Assembly: GCA_017435465.1 (NCBI GenBank) | Contig: JAFSEX010000051.1 | Location: 1-52,489 of the forward strand | DNA length: 52,489 nucleotides | Reading direction: 5' to 3' | Origin: Bacilli bacterium | GTDB taxonomy: Bacteria; Bacillota_I; Bacilli_A; RF39; UBA660 | Shown: positions 8,935 to 17,731 of the stretch, piece by piece | Position numbering within the stretch: the first letter of the stretch is position 1 | How the letters are laid out: each line of letters opens with the position of its first letter | Notes under the pieces: generated by a model | Told to the model about the DNA's origin: nothing | Seen by the model: only the letters and a program-made list of their open reading frames with translations | Database searches by the model: none | Position numbers and translations under genes: made by a program

Positions 8935-10728
8935 TCACCTCTTTAAGAAAGTCAAAACATCATTTTTAGAATTTTGAATATTTTTATCTTTCCATTTTTC
9001 ATATAATTTTAATATTGTGTTTTTATTTTCTAAACATATTTTTATTTTTTCCATTATTTCTGTAGGACTAGTTTCATTATTTACGACAAGATATTTTTCC
9101 AACTCTTCTCCTTTAAAATAATGGTGATTGTTTCCTGTTATACAAGGAACACCCACTTCAAAACTTTCCAATGGCAACATTGGTGCACATTCTGAAAGTG
9201 TAACATATAAATTAATATCATTATTATTCATTCGTTCAAAAAGTTTTTCTCTAGATAATGGTTTATCTAATCCATCAATTTCCACACCAAATATTTTTGC
9301 TATTCTAATTGCTTCGTCATTTAATGGAACCATATCAAGAACAACGTTATCCATTAAAGCAACCGCGGCAATTTGTGTAAACATATTTTTTCTTGGTTCT
9401 GTACTAGTAGCAGCATATAACCCGATTCGGATTTTATCATTTTTCTTTTTTTCTTTTTCATAATCATTTTCAAATTCAACTTTATTTGTAATAAAATGAG
9501 CTTTATATCCTTGATTTTCATAAAATTTCATTAAACTTTGTTTGCAAGTTCCCATGACATCAATTATGCCATCTTTATGTAAATCAAATATTTGTTGATT
9601 CATTTTCCAACCAAATGGTTCCAATATTTGTGAATGGCTACCATGCCAATAAGTTTTAATTTTAATACTAGGATTTTTCTTTTTAATATATATCGCTAAC
9701 TTATCCCAACCATCACACATACCACTATAAATTAATTGTTTATAATTATTTTCAATAATTATTTTGCCAATTTTTTTAATATCTTTTTTTCTTATTAAAT
9801 CATACGATAAAATTGGATTTTCAAATAATTCTTTGGTAGCGTTTGTAATGCCCATCCATTTAGGATGAAAAACCACATATTCTAAATTTTTATTATTATT
9901 TAAATTATTTATAAGTGTTTGTATATTATTTAAATATTGGGGAGTAATTTTCCTTTTATATCTAATATATAATACTAAAGGATATAAACAAATTTTAATT
10001 ATTTTCTTTATTAATCTTTTACACAATCTAACAATACTAATTAATTTTTGTCCTTTCTTTTTTCCAAAAATTCTAAAAATTTTATTTTCTCTTTGTTCCC
10101 ATTTTGGCACCCAACTTGCATCATAATAATGTATCATACAAGTATTATCAGTAAAAACATTATTTTGATGATCATAAGATAACGGATAAAAATATTCTCT
10201 AGGATAAATATATATATCGTGATTTAATATTTGAATATCTTTAACATCACTTTTAAAATCTTCTAAAATACTACTAATAATTCTTGGTATACTAAATTCA
10301 TACAAATCTTCTGTATTAAAATGATCTTGCGATCTATAAAAATCTAACATTTTTTTAGATAAGTAACTTTTTGGATTTTTTTCACCCCATACACCACAAG
10401 CAATTAAATTAGAATCTTCTACCCCAAGAAATGTTTCTTTATCCAATAAAAAATCGATATTTTTTGTAATTTCCATATCAGTATCAAAATAAATACCACC
10501 ATATTCATACATAGCCTTAGTTCTCGCATAATCTGCAACAAAAGCCCATTTTTTATTTTCATAAGCTTCTTTTATAAATGGACATTCATTCAAATCAACA
10601 TTTTCTTCAGACCATTTTATAATTTCATAATCAGGTAAATATTTTTTCCAACTTTTGATACATTTTTTTGCTAATTTAGGAAGTGGTTTACCGCCAAACC
10701 AACAATAGTGAATATACTTTTTTGCCAT
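8935..10728 (-). CDS. Two-domain glycosyltransferase (GT32-like plus GT4-like)
   Basis: 597 residues. Residues 1 to about 240 are a GT32/Och1-like sugar transferase: IHYCWFGGKPLP start, ADYARTKAMYEYGGIYFDTD with the DxD motif, and late ASWVPKWEQR. Residues about 265-597 form a GT-B domain with an IGLYAATSTEPRKN strand and the donor-site motif APMLPLESFEVGVP. A short basic hydrophobic stretch (about 228-255) joins them and may touch the membrane. Two catalytic domains in one chain would add two successive sugars. Gene 8015-8929 resembles the second domain, suggesting duplication. Confidence 0.78.
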   Translation of the reverse strand: MAKKYIHYCWFGGKPLPKLAKKCIKSWKKYLPDYEIIKWSEENVDLNECPFIKEAYENKKWAFVADYARTKAMYEYGGIYFDTDMEITKNIDFLLDKETFLGVEDSNLIACGVWGEKNPKSYLSKKMLDFYRSQDHFNTEDLYEFSIPRIISSILEDFKSDVKDIQILNHDIYIYPREYFYPLSYDHQNNVFTDNTCMIHYYDASWVPKWEQRENKIFRIFGKKKGQKLISIVRLCKRLIKKIIKICLYPLVLYIRYKRKITPQYLNNIQTLINNLNNNKNLEYVVFHPKWMGITNATKELFENPILSYDLIRKKDIKKIGKIIIENNYKQLIYSGMCDGWDKLAIYIKKKNPSIKIKTYWHGSHSQILEPFGWKMNQQIFDLHKDGIIDVMGTCKQSLMKFYENQGYKAHFITNKVEFENDYEKEKKKNDKIRIGLYAATSTEPRKNMFTQIAAVALMDNVVLDMVPLNDEAIRIAKIFGVEIDGLDKPLSREKLFERMNNNDINLYVTLSECAPMLPLESFEVGVPCITGNNHHYFKGEELEKYLVVNNETSPTEIMEKIKICLENKNTILKLYEKWKDKNIQNSKNDVLTFLKR

Positions 10729-10746
10729 TCTAACACTCCTTATAGT

Positions 10747-11496
10747 CTATTTAGACATTTGTTTTTCATAATATTTATTACACACTTCTTCAGTATCACC
10801 TATCATAACCATTTCTCCATGATCAATCCAAACTACTTTTGTACATAATTCTTTTATAGCTTGTAATGTATGTGATACATATAAAACTGTAGTTCCACCT
10901 TTTATCATTTCCATCATTTTTTTCTTACTTTTCTCTTGAAATTTAATATCCCCCACAGATAATATTTCATCAACAATTAAGATTTCAGGATCAACTATTG
11001 TTGAGATTGCAAAAGCAAGTTTTGCAGTCATACCAGAAGAAAAGTTTTTAATAGGTACATCTAAGAAGTCTCTAAGTTCTGAAAATTCTACAATTTCTTC
11101 AAATTTTTCATCTAAGAATTTTTTAGAATATCCTAATACAGCTCCATTTAAATAAATATTTTCACGAGCAGTAAGTTCTGCATCGAAACCAGCTCCAAGT
11201 TCAATCATTGGTGAAATAACACCATTTACTGTTACTTTTCCTTTAGTAGGTTTCATAACCCCACTTACAACTTTAAGCATTGTACTTTTCCCTGCACCAT
11301 TGCTACCAATAAGACCTACAACTTCACCTTTTTCAACTTCAAAACTAATATTCTTTAAAGCCCAAAAGTCTTGTGGTTTCTTTTTATCTTTTTTATTAAA
11401 TTCAAAAAATCTAATAAATGCTTCTTTGAAGGAAAAGTTTTTTTCTATTCCTAAATTAAATTTCATAGAAACATTATCTAGTTTTATCATACTCAT
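10747..11496 (-). CDS. Polysaccharide/teichoic acid ABC exporter, ATP-binding subunit (TagH/Wzt type)
   Basis: A 249-residue ATPase with Walker A GSNGAGKST, signature NFSSGMTAKLAF and Walker B ILIVDEILSVGD, plus the SHTLQAIKELC His switch. The motif SPMIELGAGFDAELTARENI is typical of the O-antigen/teichoic-acid exporter subgroup. It ends soon after the nucleotide-binding domain, so it lacks the C-terminal carbohydrate-recognition domain of long Wzt proteins. It pairs with the permease 14 bases upstream. Together they would flip the finished lipid-linked polymer to the cell surface. Confidence 0.88.
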   Translation of the reverse strand: MSMIKLDNVSMKFNLGIEKNFSFKEAFIRFFEFNKKDKKKPQDFWALKNISFEVEKGEVVGLIGSNGAGKSTMLKVVSGVMKPTKGKVTVNGVISPMIELGAGFDAELTARENIYLNGAVLGYSKKFLDEKFEEIVEFSELRDFLDVPIKNFSSGMTAKLAFAISTIVDPEILIVDEILSVGDIKFQEKSKKKMMEMIKGGTTVLYVSHTLQAIKELCTKVVWIDHGEMVMIGDTEEVCNKYYEKQMSK

Positions 11497-11510
11497 AAAT
11501 TCTTCTCCTC

Positions 11511-12299
11511 CTATACATAATAAATAAATTTATCTTGTTTTTTCTTAAATACTATACATCCAATTATAAATACAATTATTGAAGATATTCCACACCAAGC
11601 AAATGCACTAAGTGATGGTGTTTTAGCATCCAACAATATTGTTCTAGCAAATGTAATATATTGATATAATGGATTAAATTTAAATAATTGTTGTAAATAC
11701 ATTGGAAGCATACTTATATCATAAAATATTGGAGTAAAATATTGCCATATTGTTAAGATTATACTATAAATATAAAACATATCTCTTAAAAATACTGAAA
11801 CGGTTGCTAGGATAAATCCAATACCTGTTGTAAATAAGAATAAACAAATAAATGCATATGGTAATAGTAAATAATTCCAACTTATTGGTGCCCCAGTTAT
11901 TATTACTATTAACAATAATGGAATTAATGATAATACAAAGTTAATTCCCACAAATAAACATTTAGATAATGGAAATATATATTTTGGAATATAAACTTTA
12001 GTCATTAATTGAAAGTTATATACAATAGAAACCATAGCGGTGTTACTTGCTTCACTAAAATAATTAAATATAACTAACCCACTCATCAAATAAACTAAAT
12101 AGTTTACTCCTTCCATTCTAAATTTAAACATTTGTGAGAATACTAGTGCCATAACTGACATCATTAATAATGGCTGTAATAAACTCCATAATACACCTAA
12201 AACAGATCTTTTATATTTTACTTTAAAATCTCTTGATATCATTTGACTCATTAAAAATGAATATCTCTTAAAATTATTAATTATATTTTTTATAAACAT
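11511..12299 (-). CDS. Polysaccharide/teichoic acid ABC exporter, permease (TagG/Wzm type)
   Basis: A 262-residue ABC-2 permease with six hydrophobic segments and the family N-terminus RDFKVKYKRSVLGVLWSLLQP. It is the membrane partner of the ATPase that follows. I start it at the ATG with AAGGAG nine bases upstream. A start 12 codons earlier is open but would lie at or before the predicted transcription start. First gene of the large leftward glycan operon, directly behind a good promoter. Confidence 0.88.
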   Translation of the reverse strand: MFIKNIINNFKRYSFLMSQMISRDFKVKYKRSVLGVLWSLLQPLLMMSVMALVFSQMFKFRMEGVNYLVYLMSGLVIFNYFSEASNTAMVSIVYNFQLMTKVYIPKYIFPLSKCLFVGINFVLSLIPLLLIVIITGAPISWNYLLLPYAFICLFLFTTGIGFILATVSVFLRDMFYIYSIILTIWQYFTPIFYDISMLPMYLQQLFKFNPLYQYITFARTILLDAKTPSLSAFAWCGISSIIVFIIGCIVFKKKQDKFIYYV

Positions 12300-12334
12300 A
12301 ATTCGTGTCTCCTTTTTATCAATTTCTCTATTCA

Positions 12335-12364
12335 ATTATAACAAATTATTAGTGTATTTATCAA
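12335..12364 (-). promoter_or_regulatory. Promoter of the main polysaccharide operon
   Basis: On the minus strand: TTGATA (complement of 12359-12364), 18-base spacer, TATAAT (complement of 12335-12340) preceded by TGT, an extended -10. The predicted start is near 12328, giving a leader of about 29 bases before the permease ATG. Confidence 0.65.
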
Positions 12365-12398
12365 GGATAAGGGACATATTTAATAAATTAACGACAAA

Positions 12399-12421
12399 AA
12401 AAGATGAAAAATTCATCTTTT
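12399..12421. terminator. Terminator after the first DUF1016 gene
   Basis: Ten-bp perfect stem AAAAGATGAA/TTCATCTTTT with a 3-base loop, flanked by seven A on the left, which is a U-tract for minus-strand transcripts. It separates the DUF1016 gene from the exporter promoter. A second hairpin (AATTCCA.../...TGGAATT) at 12429-12453 lies between it and the stop codon. Confidence 0.65.
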
Positions 12422-12466
12422 GATAATCCAAAATTCCACCCAATGGTTGGAATTTATAATTATAAA

Positions 12467-13462
12467 TTATTTCTTAACATCTACTAAATTCTTTACTTCT
12501 CTTAATTTATTTTTTAGTAAATTTTTATCTATTAATTTTAATTGATATTCAGAAATTAAAGTTTGTGACATATTTTTACTTAATGAATATTCAACAACAT
12601 CTTTATCTTTAGAACTACACAAAATAATTCCTACGCTTGGATTTTCATTTTCTTTTTTTACATCTCTATCTAATGCTTCTAAATACAAATTCATTTTTCC
12701 TAAATATTCAGCTTTATATTCCCCTAATTTTAATTCAAATGCAACTAGGCAAGATAATTCACGATTATAAAATAATAAATCTATAAAAAAATCATGATTA
12801 CCAACTTGTACTTTATATTCATTACCTATAAAAGTAAAATCTTTGCCTATTTCTAAAATAAAGTTTTTAAGATTATTTATAATTGAATTTCTTAAATCAC
12901 TTTCAGAAAATTCTTCTGGTAAATCTAAAAATTCCAAACTATAAGTATCTAGTATTCTGGTATTAGGATAATCATCTTCATCAATAGTTTTTATAATATC
13001 AGGTAATTGCTTTTCATTTGATAATGTATATCTTTCATAATATGATGAAGATATTTGTCTATCTAATTCTCTTTTTGAATATTTATTTTTAACAGCTAGT
13101 TGTAAATAAAAATGTCTTTCCTTTCTTGATTTAGAACCACTTAAAATCAATAAATTATTTGTCCAAGATAATTGCGTCACCAGTGGTGTCGCAATCTCAT
13201 CGTTTTCATATATTCTGTAAAATTGAATCATACGTTCTATATTTCTCTTAGTAAATCCTTTAATATTTGGATAATTATTTTTCATAAATTCCGCTGCTTT
13301 TGTAGTTATTTTATCACCATATTTACTTTCTTTTTGTAAATTGTACAAAAATTTACCAACATCTAAGTACATTAAAATTAGTTCCTCATTAATTTTTATA
13401 TATGCATTATTTTTTCTTTGTTCTATTAATTCAATTATTTGGTTAAAATTTTCTTCTAACAT
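12467..13462 (-). CDS. DUF1016 (YhcG-like) PDDEXK nuclease family protein
   Basis: A 331-residue soluble protein. The N-terminal half carries the DUF1016 N-domain pattern (YLDVGKFLYNLQ, KYGDKI, GFTKRNIERMIQFYRIY, QLSWTNNLLIL). The C-terminal half has the PD-(D/E)xK-type core: FFIDLLFYNRELSCLVAFELK with D, E and K at the expected spacing. Family members sit in genomic islands and are suspected in DNA processing or defence; no activity is proven for this one. GGAGGT lies ten bases before the ATG. The gene contains a 23-bp near-palindrome (13172-13194) at codons for TPLVTQ. A paralogue lies at 20254-21183. Confidence 0.85.
   Translation of the reverse strand: MLEENFNQIIELIEQRKNNAYIKINEELILMYLDVGKFLYNLQKESKYGDKITTKAAEFMKNNYPNIKGFTKRNIERMIQFYRIYENDEIATPLVTQLSWTNNLLILSGSKSRKERHFYLQLAVKNKYSKRELDRQISSSYYERYTLSNEKQLPDIIKTIDEDDYPNTRILDTYSLEFLDLPEEFSESDLRNSIINNLKNFILEIGKDFTFIGNEYKVQVGNHDFFIDLLFYNRELSCLVAFELKLGEYKAEYLGKMNLYLEALDRDVKKENENPSVGIILCSSKDKDVVEYSLSKNMSQTLISEYQLKLIDKNLLKNKLREVKNLVDVKK
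13172..13194. repeat. Near-palindrome inside the first DUF1016 gene
   Basis: TTGCG and CACCA arms with complementary partners around one central base and one mismatch pair. It falls just before the conserved QLSW codons. The paralogue has a different palindrome at the same codons. Confidence 0.7.
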
Positions 13463-13578
13463 AGTTTATTCAACCTCCAATATTATAATAATTTTTAAAT
13501 TAAATTCCATTTCATTAATAAGGTTTCAATATATTAATATTCAATTTTTCCTTCTTTTTCTTTTTTAAAACAAAAAAA

Positions 13579-13598
13579 GTCAACTTAATTAAGTCGAC
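13579..13598. terminator. Terminator with the ACTTAATTAAGT core
   Basis: Twenty-base inverted repeat GTC-a-ACTTAATTAAGT-c-GAC with seven A on its left, giving a U-tract for minus-strand transcripts. It ends the PemK-like locus. The same core recurs at 15807-15824. The rest of the 13463-13615 gap holds a TATAAT box (about 13485) near the DUF1016 start and nothing else I recognise. Confidence 0.6.
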
Positions 13599-13615
13599 CT
13601 TGTAATTTTTAAATA

Positions 13616-14018
13616 TCAATTCGTTTGTTTTTCCGTAGATTGATTAAATTTATTTATAAAATCTGTATTAAATATATCAATTATAGCCTTGTAATATTTT
13701 AAAAATTGTTTTTTTGGAAGTGTTGTAATTTTACCAATTAATTGTCTTTGTTCTATTCTTTCAGGGATTTCTATTCTAATGTATGATTTTTTATTCAATC
13801 CAATTTTTAATTTCTTCAACATTTTTTAATTTGTTTTTCTTTGTAGTTATTTTTAAAGCTAGAAAATCTTCATTTTCTAAAATCAACATTCCTTTACCTT
13901 CATCTACAATCAAAAATGGTCTAATTTGAAATCCTGTATCAAAATTATTTTTATGCTTAACAAATAAAATAGGTATTGCTACTAACCATATTTCTCCTAT
14001 TTTTGCATCAATATTCAT
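13616..14018 (-). pseudogene. PemK/MazF-like toxin gene, frameshifted
   Basis: Two overlapping frames together spell one PemK-like protein. Codons from 14018 give MNIDAKIGEIWLV...RPFLIVDEGKGM...LALKITTK...IKNW and stop at 13791. The next frame, readable from 13822, gives IGLNKKSYIRIEIPERIEQR...IGKITTLP. In intact family members these are continuous (W...GLNKKSYIR, then the I-G-K/R-L strand). The break is near 13795. Either a frameshift has inactivated an mRNA endonuclease toxin or recoding joins the parts; there is an A6 run at the site. Start context is weak (GGG only). Confidence 0.7.
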
Positions 14019-14071
14019 ATAAATTTAATTTCCCTAACTATGTTTGGGCACATACGAACATTATTAAAACA

Positions 14072-14266
14072 CTAACAACTTTTTCCTTTTTTTAATATTG
14101 TTTCATTAATCCCTAAAAATTTTAAAAATTCATTGGAATTATATTCTTTTTTTATTTTATTAGGAACTTTCAAATTTTTACAATAGTTTTGATATTCAAC
14201 TAAAGTCATACTTAACATTTCTGCACATTCTTTTTGTGATTCAAGAAATTGTTTTTCACTCATCAT
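14072..14266 (-). CDS. Small charged protein, candidate partner of the PemK-like gene
   Basis: A 64-residue protein with a strong start (GGAGGTG, seven bases, ATG). The first half (EKQFLESQKECAEMLSMTLV) looks like a helix-turn-helix-sized helical segment; the end is basic (LKKGKSC). It lies 53 bases upstream of the toxin-like frame on the same strand, the position of an antitoxin. I do not recognise a named family, so an antitoxin role is inferred from position only. Confidence 0.5.
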   Translation of the reverse strand: MMSEKQFLESQKECAEMLSMTLVEYQNYCKNLKVPNKIKKEYNSNEFLKFLGINETILKKGKSC

Positions 14267-14391
14267 AAAAATTCACCTCCGTTACTCCCAAGTAAACTAT
14301 ATCATAAAATTTTATAAAAAACAATAGTTGTTCATTGTACCCTTCAATATAATATTATTGAAAATAAATATAAAATACTTTAAAAGATAAA

Positions 14392-14427
14392 AAAAATAGT
14401 AAACTTTAAAGTAAGTAAACTATTTTT
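14392..14427. terminator. Probable terminator of the ATPase gene
   Basis: AAAAATAGT/ACTATTTTT arms enclose a loop that itself holds the 10-bp palindrome ACTTTAAAGT. On the minus strand the stem is followed by a U-run. It lies 14 bases past the ATPase stop. The 14281-14391 stretch holds no gene I can support. Confidence 0.5.
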
Positions 14428-14441
14428 CTACAATCTATAAA

Positions 14442-15647
14442 TTAAATTTTGTCATCTAATAAAAAATCGATTAAATTTAAATGGATTATACCATCACGAG
14501 ATAAGTCCATTTTATCAAGTGATATAACATATTTAGGATAATTATCATCTATAGACTTAAATGCTCCAAATTCTCTTTCAATGGTTCTATCATTTCCATA
14601 TAGTTCATAAGTCACTTGAATATATTTTATTTTTCCATCTTTTTTTATTAGAAAATCAACTTCACCATTTTTTGTTTTACCAATATATACTTCATAATTC
14701 CTATTTATTAATTCATTATAAACAATATTTTCTAATATTATATAACTTTTAAATTCAGGATTATTATTTTTTATTTGAGCAATTCCTAAGTCAGTAGCAT
14801 AATATTTATTAAGTGTTTTCAATACTCCTTTACCAGCAATATCATATCTATATACTTTTTTAAGAATTAGAGCTTTACAAAGAGCATCTATATAATTATA
14901 TAATGTTTCGTTAGATATCTTTTTATATTCTTTTTCCAAAAATTTATTTATATTTTCTGCAGAAAACTCTCTACCAGCAGTTTCTATTAAATATTGTAAA
15001 ATCATATCAAATAAAATCGTATCTTTTAAATTAAGTCTTTTTACAACATCCCTAAGTATTATAGAATCATATACACTATGTAAATAATTTTTAATATCTA
15101 CTTCATTAGAAAATTCACATCTATTAGGAAGTCCACCCCATTTAGCATAATCCCAAAATGTTTCAATATCATACACATTTTTATTTGTTAATTCAACATA
15201 TTCTTTATATGATAAAGGATTAATATTAAATAGAACATATCTACCTGATAAGACAGTTGATAATTCATCAGATAACATTTTACTATTAGAACCAGTAATA
15301 AAAATACTAATATTTTTGACAGATGCCCTTAATGAATTAATTACTTTTTCGAAAGAATCAACATTTTGAACTTCATCTAAAAATAAATAATAAATTTTTT
15401 TATCCTTGATTTTACTCTTTATATATTTATTAAGTTCTTTATAATCAAGTAAATCTTCATATTCTATAAATTCAAAATTAATAAAAATTATGTGGTCTTC
15501 ATCAATATTTCTTTTTTCTTTTAGTTCTTCTATAATTTGATTTAAAATAACAGATTTACCACATCTTCTTATTCCAACTAAAACCTTAATTAAATCAGAA
15601 TCGTAAAAACCTCTAATCTTAGATAAATAATTTTCTCTTATAAGCAT
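14442..15647 (-). CDS. AAA-family ATPase with DUF4143 C-terminal domain
   Basis: 401 residues. The N-terminal ATPase has Walker A GIRRCGKSVIL, Walker B YYLFLDEVQN and the sensor-like FITGSNSKML. The C-terminal third has the DUF4143 nuclease-like pattern (YATDLGIAQ ... LENIVYNELINRNYEVYIGK...EVDFLI). These are common orphan ATPases in gut Bacteria and Archaea; the cellular job is unknown. The ATG chosen has GAGGTG six bases upstream; the longer frame starts at a GTG inside that SD. A 30-bp perfect palindrome lies just upstream of its promoter. Confidence 0.85.
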   Translation of the reverse strand: MLIRENYLSKIRGFYDSDLIKVLVGIRRCGKSVILNQIIEELKEKRNIDEDHIIFINFEFIEYEDLLDYKELNKYIKSKIKDKKIYYLFLDEVQNVDSFEKVINSLRASVKNISIFITGSNSKMLSDELSTVLSGRYVLFNINPLSYKEYVELTNKNVYDIETFWDYAKWGGLPNRCEFSNEVDIKNYLHSVYDSIILRDVVKRLNLKDTILFDMILQYLIETAGREFSAENINKFLEKEYKKISNETLYNYIDALCKALILKKVYRYDIAGKGVLKTLNKYYATDLGIAQIKNNNPEFKSYIILENIVYNELINRNYEVYIGKTKNGEVDFLIKKDGKIKYIQVTYELYGNDRTIEREFGAFKSIDDNYPKYVISLDKMDLSRDGIIHLNLIDFLLDDKI

Positions 15648-15666
15648 TCTAATCACCTCTGATTAC

Positions 15667-15722
15667 ATTATATATTATTTTTATATTTTTGTAAAGTTAT
15701 TACGATTAATCGTAATAACTTT
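15667..15722 (-). promoter_or_regulatory. Promoter and 30-bp perfect palindrome upstream of the ATPase
   Basis: A perfect inverted repeat occupies 15693-15722 (arm AAAGTTATTACGATT). A TATAAT box lies at complement 15667-15672, eleven bases before the ATPase ATG after the SD. The palindrome covers where the -35 should be, so it could be an operator for a repressor. A half-copy (ATTATTACG) recurs at 15737-15745. Confidence 0.5.
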
Positions 15723-15806
15723 ATTTTATTAAAAATTATTACGTTCACTTTTAGTATATACAAAAATTAATAATATAATGAAAACACTTTAAAAATTCTA
15801 AAAAAA

Positions 15807-15824
15807 TCGACTTAATTAAGTCGA
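15807..15824. terminator. Terminator of the second glycan operon
   Basis: A perfect 18-bp palindrome, TCGACTTAATTAAGTCGA, with seven A on the left (U-tract on the minus strand) and seven T on the right. It follows the last GT2 stop directly. It shares a 16-base core with the terminator at 13579-13598. Confidence 0.7.
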
Positions 15825-16784
15825 CTATTTTTTTATTAAATTATATAAACTACAATATATTTTAGTTATTTTTTTATTTTTTTCTATTATAGATTTAAAA
15901 ATATTTTTATTTTTAAAATGTTTAGATTTTTTCCAATTTGGAAAATTTTTGTTTAAAAAATCAAATGCATCATCAATAAATTTTTCTCTTAAAATCTTAT
16001 CTTTTTGATATCTTTGTTGAACAGTATATGTTGTTAATTTCTTAACATTTAACCATTCTAAATATTCACTAACATATTCATTATCTTTCAATATCCCATT
16101 AACACTATGCAATACTTTAAAAATATCAAATATACGTTCATCCATAGTAGTTGTTTCACTATTATCATGAACCATAAAATAACATAATGGTTCATTTATT
16201 TTACCAATTAAATCTGATTTGTCTAATAATTTTACAACAAGTGGCATATCTTCATATTTTATATTTTCTGGGAATCTCATATTTTTATCATCAAATAACT
16301 CTCTTTTTATAAATTTATTACATGGTCCCATGTTAATATCAAGTAATAGATTTGGTGATTCATTTAATGTAGTATTTTCAAAACTTGGAATATCAAATCT
16401 TTGAATTGATTGACTATTTTCTAAATAATGATAATAATCACATACTAAAAAATCTAAATTATCATTTACACATCTATTATACATATTTTCAAACATACTT
16501 TCATGTATAAAATCATCACTATCAATAAAACATATATATTCACTTGTAGCTTTATCAATCCCAAAATTTCTAGTATTTCCTATCCCATGATTTTTTCTTT
16601 TAAAATATTTTACTCTTTCATCATCTTCGTATTTTAAAATTATTTCATGAGAATTATCTGTGCTTCCATCATTTATAATTATCAATTCAAATTCCTTTAG
16701 AGTTTGATTAAGTATACTTTGAATACATTTATCTAAATATTGTTCACTATTATATACAGGTATTATCGCACTAACCTTTGTCAT
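15825..16784 (-). CDS. Family 2 glycosyltransferase
   Basis: A 319-residue GT-A enzyme with VSAIIPVYNSEQYLDKCIQS, IIINDGSTDNS, NFGIDKAT and the metal motif CFIDSDDFI. The EDMP acid/base-type motif (NIKYEDMPLV) is also present. It overlaps the upstream GT2 by 4 bases (ATGA) and has GAAGGTGG as SD. Third gene of the small operon whose first product is a polymerase-GT4 fusion; it would build the repeat unit of a second glycan. Specificity is unknown. Confidence 0.88.
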   Translation of the reverse strand: MTKVSAIIPVYNSEQYLDKCIQSILNQTLKEFELIIINDGSTDNSHEIILKYEDDERVKYFKRKNHGIGNTRNFGIDKATSEYICFIDSDDFIHESMFENMYNRCVNDNLDFLVCDYYHYLENSQSIQRFDIPSFENTTLNESPNLLLDINMGPCNKFIKRELFDDKNMRFPENIKYEDMPLVVKLLDKSDLIGKINEPLCYFMVHDNSETTTMDERIFDIFKVLHSVNGILKDNEYVSEYLEWLNVKKLTTYTVQQRYQKDKILREKFIDDAFDFLNKNFPNWKKSKHFKNKNIFKSIIEKNKKITKIYCSLYNLIKK

Positions 16785-17731
16785 TTAACCACCTTCAAAT
16801 ATAAATTTAAATTTAATTTTAATAGATTTTTCTTTAACTTTCTTTTTAATGTATCGTCCATTAGTTTATCTTTAATTTCATATTTATTTAATTCTTTATC
16901 AAATATTTTTAAATCTTCTTCATTTAAATCATGTGCTTTTAAAATTACACTATTCGCAATAAAACTATAAAATACTTTTTTATAATGATCATCTACATCT
17001 TTTAATTTATAAACCTTGTCAAATAAATATTTATAGTGTTCTAAAGTATCATAAACTTTTTTCTTGTTTTTGGAATAATCAGTAGTAGACATAATACTAT
17101 CATTTCTTTGTACATAATTATATCCAATATAATCAATAGATGTAACAGTATTTGACTTCATAATTATATATGGAATAATTCCAAAATCTTCATGATACAT
17201 ATTTTTTTTAAATTTAAATTTATTTTTTAAGTAAAATTCTCTATTGTAAGCATAACAACATGCAGGTTCAACAAATTTATAATTAATTATTTTTAAAAAA
17301 GCTTCAGATCCAGTTAAAGTTTTAAATTCTTCTTCGTGGAATCTATCTATAACTTTATAATTTGTATTAATAGTTTTAATTTGAAATCTTACTAAATCAA
17401 TATCATCTTTTAATATTGAATCTAATTTTTTTAATAAATTTTTTTCAATATAATCATCACTATCAACAAATAATAAATAATCACCTGTTGATTCTTTCAC
17501 TCCAAAGTTCCTAGCTTCAGATAATCCATTATTTTTTGTAATAAAGCATTTAAACTTATCTTTATATCTTTTAACATATTTATCAATAATTTTTTGAGAA
17601 TTATCAGTACTTCCATCATTTACAATAATAACTTCATAATCTTTAAAACTTTGAGATAATATACTATCAAAACATTTTGGTAAAAATGATGAAGTATTAT
17701 AAACTGGAATAATTATACTAAACTTAGGCAT
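16781..17731 (-). CDS. Family 2 glycosyltransferase
   Basis: A 316-residue GT-A enzyme: FSIIIPVYNTSSFLPKCFDS, VIIVNDGSTDNSQ, GLSEARNFGV, LLFVDSDDYIE, and the late YHEDFG motif equivalent to ED of GT2 catalytic bases. It is related to its downstream neighbour at the N-terminus, with a different C-terminal third. The start overlaps the preceding stop (TAATG). Likely a cytoplasmic transferase acting on a lipid-linked intermediate. Confidence 0.88.
   Translation of the reverse strand: MPKFSIIIPVYNTSSFLPKCFDSILSQSFKDYEVIIVNDGSTDNSQKIIDKYVKRYKDKFKCFITKNNGLSEARNFGVKESTGDYLLFVDSDDYIEKNLLKKLDSILKDDIDLVRFQIKTINTNYKVIDRFHEEEFKTLTGSEAFLKIINYKFVEPACCYAYNREFYLKNKFKFKKNMYHEDFGIIPYIIMKSNTVTSIDYIGYNYVQRNDSIMSTTDYSKNKKKVYDTLEHYKYLFDKVYKLKDVDDHYKKVFYSFIANSVILKAHDLNEEDLKIFDKELNKYEIKDKLMDDTLKRKLKKNLLKLNLNLYLKVVK

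Noticed and set aside
12467-15647. A known defence system (restriction-modification, BREX, Gabija and similar) in the accessory block
   Set aside because: No methyltransferase, helicase or other system hallmark is present; only DUF1016, PemK-like and DUF4143 genes are seen.
15693-15722. The 30-bp palindrome as a simple terminator
   Set aside because: Only short T-runs follow on either side and it sits upstream of a promoter with no gene ending nearby on the + strand; kept as a possible operator.
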